Assembly (NCBI GenBank): GCA_963734845.1 | Contig: CAVTIS010000003.1 | Span: 1 to 64,000, forward strand | Direction of reading: 5' to 3' | Source of the DNA: JAKAVN01 sp963734845 | GTDB taxonomy: Bacteria; Desulfobacterota; Binatia; Binatales; Binataceae | Length of the DNA: 64,000 nucleotides | In this document: positions 62,863-64,000 of the stretch, one piece after another | Layout of the letters: every line of letters starts with the position of its first letter | How positions within the stretch are numbered: the first letter of the stretch is position 1 | Notes under the pieces: generated by a model | Databases searched by the model: none | The model's input: only the letters and a program-made list of their open reading frames with translations | Told to the model about the DNA's origin: nothing | Position numbers and translations under genes: made by a program

Positions 62863-63198
62863 TTAGAGCATAGCGGGCCAGTCCAGCGACCGTGCGAACC
62901 CAAGGATGTCCATAATCCGGTACTTGTGAAACTCCACGGTTCTGCGCGACACTGTGAGCGTGGCTGCAATTTCCTTCACCTGACGTCCTTCGGCCAGTAA
63001 TTGCAGGACTTCGCGCTGTCGGTTGGTGAGCCAGTCGGTCGTGCGATCGCCGCTCTTTGGCCGCGCTTCAGAAGCTTTGTTGACGGATTGCGCAATCGCT
63101 CTCGCCACGTAAACGTGACCCTCCAATACCCGCCGAATGGCTGTGACCTGTGTAAGGCGAATTGCAGATGTGTGTCGAAAATGAGCAATTCCCCACAC
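62863..63198 (-). pseudogene. LuxR-type (NarL/FixJ) regulator, receiver lost
   Basis: The C-terminal part LTNRQREVLQLLAEGRQVKE then IAATLTVSRRTVEFHKYRIM is a complete LuxR-type helix-turn-helix, preceded by VTAIRRVLEGHVYVARAIAQ, the usual linker of NarL-type response regulators. The receiver domain expected upstream (63200-63550) is not readable in any frame. So only the DNA-binding half remains, possibly still translated. Confidence 0.6.
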
Positions 63199-63530
63199 AC
63201 GCCCTCACAGACGGTGCGGCCCATTCCATCGATGCTCACTTCATTGCGGAAACCCTCACGAGATCGGTTGGCTCCCATTCGGAGCCTGCCCACGCTAGCC
63301 CTCCGGTAGCTTCGATAAGCAATGGACATTCGAGCCAATCCGCGGGCATCTCATCGCTCACAAATGAAGGGGGTCGCCTCTACCTCTTCCCGTCGATCCT
63401 GGGGAAGACGTTTTTGCGCAATCACGCGGCCGGGATTGCGTCGATCGATCTATTCCTTGGATTGGGAATCTGTTCATGGCTATTATAATGTTATTCGCAT
63501 TGTCCTAACCCGGGACTATGGGCAAGCGGA

Positions 63531-63558
63531 CATTCCTGAAGCGCCATTCCTGAAGCGC
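63531..63558. repeat. 14-bp perfect tandem duplication
   Basis: CATTCCTGAAGCGC occurs at 63531-63544 and directly again at 63545-63558, in the noncoding stretch ahead of the last gene. Confidence 0.9.
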
Positions 63559-63624
63559 CACCTCCGACGCCGGCAACTGCTGCGGTATGACCATCTCCTA
63601 TTTAGGCACCGTAAATTTTAGAAT

Positions 63625-64000
63625 GACCACTTCATTGTTCCGAGTCTGGATTCTGGTTCCTTCGCTGGCCGTGTTCGCGGCACTTGCAACCCTATGGTCT
63701 GCTGTCGGCCGCACGGATACGGTGCCGGCGCCGGGCACGGAGTCGAGTGCTGGTAGCGCAAGGGATGCCTGGCTTGTTGCGCGCGGCCTGATCGGTCGCG
63801 GGATGGTCGGTGAGCAATCCGACCTGAACGTGATGACGCCGCCCCCCGGTGTCGAAGTCGATGAAACCCGGCAGACAGAAAACCGCACCGGCCAGATCGT
63901 AATGCAGGCAAAGTCGTGGAACGAAGTGGTTGGCGACGACTCGGTTCACATCGAGGTGACCACCCTGCCCAGCGATCAATTCCAAGTCGCCTTCTGGCTA
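63625..64000 (+). CDS. Partial exported or membrane-anchored protein, runs off the right edge
   Basis: 125 codons are visible from ATG 63625. An N-terminal hydrophobic segment (FRVWILVPSLAVFAALATLW) is followed by a soluble chain with GLIGRGMVGEQSDLNVMTPP and EVDETRQTENRTGQIVMQAK. The frame is still open at the window end. It resembles the start of an inner-membrane or exported protein; no family can be named. Confidence 0.5.

Noticed and set aside
62976..63338. Minus-strand frame as the receiver half of the LuxR regulator
   Set aside because: No receiver-domain aspartate pocket or K-P motif can be read in it.
1..64000. Whole window as a prophage or conjugative element
   Set aside because: No capsid, portal, terminase, relaxase or type IV secretion genes are visible; only recombinases, IS elements and a tRNA fragment point to mobility.

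Overview
The window is a GC-rich (roughly high-50s to 60 percent by eye) chromosomal segment of a Gram-negative, aerobic, probably soil or sediment bacterium. Outer-membrane barrel and lipoprotein genes, a ba3-type oxidase, c-type cytochromes, sigma54 regulators, and remnants of F420-type (LLM and DDN) enzymes are seen together. This fits Binatota/Desulfobacterota-like, Acidobacteriota or deltaproteobacterial lineages; the sequence alone does not settle which. There is no rRNA, no complete tRNA and no CRISPR array.

Layout. 0.3-2.5 kb: DUF2924 plus large serine recombinase cassette (intact). 3.5-8.8 kb: first kdp operon, order kdpX-F-A-B-C, where 'kdpX' is my label for an unannotated microprotein. 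9.4-13.5 kb: broken SET-domain gene, PII-like protein, universal stress protein, DUF1646 transporter, broken MarR gene and an unknown protein. 13.7-16.4 kb: a sigma54 response regulator, the last 54 residues of a histidine kinase, and a second sigma54-activator-like protein that has lost its key motifs. 16.7-22.7 kb: outer-membrane barrel and the second kdp operon, with a near-consensus sigma54 promoter. 23-28.8 kb: a diverged second copy of the 9-13 kb module in opposite orientation (unknown protein, regulator remnant, DUF1646, Usp, PII-like). 29-39.5 kb: accessory and decayed DNA, including a ZIP/cyclic-nucleotide fusion with three frameshifts, a CmcJ/NvfI-like oxidoreductase, a deleted HigB beside HigA, two insertion sequences, three related cytochromes c and a broken nitroreductase. 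40-43.7 kb: glycogen phosphorylase, a small protein and a CBS protein. 43.8-46.3 kb: half a tRNA-Thr gene and a broken copy of the DUF2924/recombinase cassette. 46.6-49.4 kb: ba3-type cytochrome oxidase operon and a CBS protein. 49.4-53.3 kb: sulfatase pseudogene, YqjD/YqjE-like membrane stress operon, VIT transporter, BON and DUF2924 remnants. 53.8-56.1 kb: RNB ribonuclease and LOG-like protein. 56.2-64 kb: remnants, Crp/Fnr regulator, lipoproteins, CsbD and a partial exported protein at the edge.

The intact genes of 3.5-28.8 kb read as a potassium/stress island: two high-affinity Kdp pumps, two predicted ion transporters, two Usp proteins and PII-like small-molecule sensors around sigma54-type control instead of KdpDE. 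Around it lies an unusual density of pseudogenes, many broken by single-base indels and two lying over perfect 14-17 bp tandem duplications (one of which causes a frameshift). This points to an old, decaying integration hotspot, with some possibility of assembly errors.
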